Below, in pieces: positions 61,330 through 64,000 of a DNA stretch of 64,000 bases (its first letter is position 1; each line of letters begins with the position of its first letter). The position numbers and the translations under genes are program-made. This DNA comes from Nemopilema nomurai (Eukaryota > Cnidaria > Scyphozoa > Rhizostomeae > Rhizostomatidae). The stretch covers positions 745,255 through 809,254 of the forward strand of contig ML133456.1 of assembly GCA_003864495.1 (NCBI GenBank). The letters run 5' to 3'. The notes beneath the pieces were generated by a model. It saw only the letters and a list, made by a program, of their open reading frames with translations. It searched no databases and had not been told where the DNA came from.

Positions 61330-63988
61330 ATGCCTTTGCCTGTACACACAAATGGGGAAAATCACGACCCAGTATCGAAAGAAGCCGAGAGGTTTGAAAG
61401 CTTTTATCAGGGAATTCTCGAATTGCAGGAAGTTCTCGAGAAAGTTGAAAACTTCACTCTACGGCGTCGTATGAGAGAAATCATCAGCAGGATCGAGGGT
61501 AAGTGGAGTATTATTAACTAAAAATTTTAGGCCTGGTGTTTTTTCACTATTGGCGTCATCAAAGGCGTATTGGATTGCAGGATGCTTCATATGTAGCTAT
61601 AAATTAGATATCGACGGTTTGTAATATCATTTACAGTACACTGGCTTTCCGACGGTCCAGTACTTGGTATTTCGGTCTTAGTGTAATATTGTATTGTAGG
61701 ATAGGGAGAAGGCTTGTCTGTTTAATTGTTGCCTTGTACAAAATCAAAAAGTTGAAATGTATCTCCCAAATACGACATAAGTTATCGCATGCAACGGCGG
61801 CTTATTGCATTGCCTATCAACTGTTTCGTCCGATTTGTTGTTATAAGCGACAAAACATTCGCTAGAAGTTTGGGTTATCGCACCGAAACCTCTTTCATAA
61901 CCTTTCGGTTTGTTGTTAGCGTTACAGTAGCGTCTTTCAGCTTGAATCAAATCCTAAACATAATATCCTTTTATAAAGAACAAAAGTATCCAGCGTATGA
62001 TACTGGTGTCACTACGATACTTCAACGTCTAGTCAAAATGTTTGCACGCTGTGAAAGTTTCCAGAGAGTTGCCAGCGAAGCGATTAAATTTTCAACAGAA
62101 GCGTTATTCTGATACCAATCTTTGTGCGAGGTTATCACGAAAAGCAAAATCCTTGTGTTTACAATTTTCCCATTACTGACATTGCATAAATAATGAATTT
62201 TACTGTATCGCACCACGGCTTCAGCCGCAGTTGATTTAAATATATAGCTAAAAGATTTTTGATTTCACGGAGATAAGCAGTATCGCCCTACAAACGACAT
62301 ATTCCCACCGTTCGATTTTGGTGAGAGTTTTCCGTTTCGCGATCAGCGTGAGTCAGACATAAAACTACATTTCATTGATCAAAACGCCAGGCTATCCTTA
62401 GGCAAATGGACGGAAAGTGGTCAATGTAGCAAGTAACCCATGAAGGATTTGTTACATGCCAAGCGTGTTTATCATTCCAGTACTGTTGTCTTCTTCATTC
62501 ATCATTGATCCCCAACCAAATAATGTTCAGTTACACATCAAATGCCACTCCAGAGTTCTTGAGGGCACCGTTCACTTTAACGAGTGTTCTGAAATGATTT
62601 GAGTTGTCGAATATATTTTCAGTACATATTATGCATGGATGTCCCTCCTCATTACCACCATGAGGTTAGGCTTTGTCTCATCTCCACCAATCAAACATTA
62701 TTTAGGATGTCTGCTTATTCTCAGATTGATTTTCCCAAAATAACTCTATTAACATGTTTTAAATTACCATGTATCGATATAGAAATAATGTTTCCAACAA
62801 GGTGTTCATTTTCTTTTTCACTTTCATACGGATGATCATTGCCTATTTGAGAGCCCTTTATTTTCCCTCACATCGTATAGATTAAGAGGACATTGGTGGA
62901 CTCTTGTTCTTACAAGAAGTGACAGACACCACCCATTTCTCTCTTGCCTCAGAAACAAAGAAAACAATGATATTGTTTCCTATGGTCATTATGTCCTAAC
63001 CATCCCCCTCTCAAAAAATATTGCTCACCAATATAGTGTGTTATGTGGAGGTGCAATAATCTTCTTGACTTTATCCAGAAACCCTAGACACAGAGAGCTT
63101 TCTAAAAGTGATCAAAAGAGCTTTTTATTCAAGCATTTCATGCCCAATCACTGACTTGATTGAAAATAAAGCAACTCCAACCTTAAGAAGTTAATTTCCT
63201 TTTTTAGATGACTTCATCTGTTGCCCTGAGTTTACAGTTCCAAGAAGCAGTCCTTTGAAGGAGCTTAGATTGGTATGTTGATAGTTTCCAGCTTTCTACC
63301 ATATTATTTATTGCATCAAAACATTACAGGCTGCATTGGATTTAAATGCCTTAAGACCCTGCTTTTAACCTACATTCTTTCTGTCCAAATTTGGTGAAGC
63401 AGATAGAAATTTCCACTAAAGCTCTTTGCGCTTCAGAGAACAACCACCAGGTAATTATTGCAATCTAGAGAAAAAAAATTTTCCAAGGAATTTTCATAAA
63501 GTTTTGGTTATTTGTGATGCTCCACTACCAAGGTGCTAAGGTTTCATGGCAATCAGAGCTCTGTTTGAAGTAGAAGTGAATGATGATATCTCTCCAGCTC
63601 CGTTTTTTTCTATTTGGAAATCAATTATTAACCTTAATTGTTTTTTGCACATCTAAATATATGTTAAACATAATGACCTGTTGCTTGCCAATAAACATGT
63701 CTTAATTTATATTGCTGTCATTATAAACAGTTGCATAAAATGATTTTTGCCTAGTGATGTAACCAATGGCTAGTTTGACAAAGTTTATTGTTTGACACAG
63801 CATATTTATTATTCAAGGGCATTGCTGGTGGATCATTATCTGGAAAGTCATCTTTGGTTCATAGATTTTTAGTTGGATGTTGCCCTAGAGATGAGGTTTT
63901 GTCAGGCAGACATAAGAAAGCTATCAATGTTGATGGGCAAAAATATTTACTCTTGGTGAGAGACGAGACAGGTCCACCTGACTCTCAG
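61330..63988 (+). CDS. AGAP-type Arf GTPase-activating protein (centaurin gamma), 5' end
   Basis: The family (AGAP1-3) has an N-terminal GTPase-like domain, then PH, Arf-GAP and ankyrin repeats, and controls Arf1-dependent endosome traffic and actin. Visible exons: 61330-61498, 63208-63272, 63403-63450, 63818-63988; 151 codons, continuing past the right edge (donor CAG|GTCTGC). The ATG at 61330 follows a GC-richer leader and is the first in frame. Residues 18-56 (ERFESFYQGILELQEVLEKV) and the linker CPEFTVPRSSPLKELRL correspond to the AGAP N-terminus. The GTPase-like domain starts near residue 95, with P-loop GGSLSGKSSLVHRFLVG, and then KAINVDGQKYLLLVRDETGPPDSQ positions matching the VDGQxYLLLIRDE region of AGAPs. 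The 48-nt third exon sits between the linker and the P-loop and is less conserved. Which AGAP paralogue cannot be told. Confidence 0.87.
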
Positions 63989-64000
63989 GTCTGCATCCTT

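Overview
The window is nuclear DNA from an animal. It is AT-rich, with many short exons, GT-AG introns of a few hundred bases to several kilobases, and abundant small repeats. The gene set (cilium, mesoderm bHLH, EMI/EGF receptor, Arf-GAP) is metazoan. Protein similarity, a Ty3/gypsy element of the K02A2.6-like type common in cnidarians, and many MITE-like repeats suggest an invertebrate, most likely a cnidarian (perhaps anthozoan). This placement is inference; no rRNA or mitochondrial marker is present.

Five protein-coding genes lie on the + strand. (1) 231-20305: the 3' 37 exons of TTC21B/IFT139, an IFT-A subunit; the N-terminal part is left of the window. (2) 24150-26295: a two-exon Twist gene with bHLH and WR motif, between non-coding stretches of about 3.8 and 8 kb. 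(3) 34365-55043: a CED-1/Draper/MEGF10-type receptor: signal peptide, EMI domain, about 16 EGF-like repeats, one membrane helix, and a short tail with NPVY. (4) 55913-58720: GATAD1, a GATA-finger chromatin protein. (5) 61330 to the right edge: the 5' end of an AGAP-type (centaurin gamma) Arf-GAP, including the start of its GTPase-like domain.

The clearest mobile element is a complete, apparently very young Ty3/gypsy retrotransposon (38272-42688, minus strand). It has two identical 169-bp LTRs and a perfect 5-bp target duplication (ATAGT), and sits antisense in intron 2 of the receptor gene. Its pol frame is interrupted by a tandem TAA TAA before an otherwise open C-terminal tail. The same receptor gene also carries a non-autonomous hAT-like element with a perfect 8-bp target duplication (47942-48288), two other inverted-repeat elements, a tandem repeat tract, and one copy of a ~200-bp dispersed repeat whose second copy is in the intergenic region at 28971.

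The genes do not form a pathway; they are neighbours. The most unusual points are the receptor's missing GT donor where its EMI domain should continue, next to the new retrotransposon; the in-frame double stop in pol; the Twist gene with an intron before the bHLH and an extended tail after the WR motif; and several repeat families that I cannot name. I saw no evidence of a wholly new multi-gene system.
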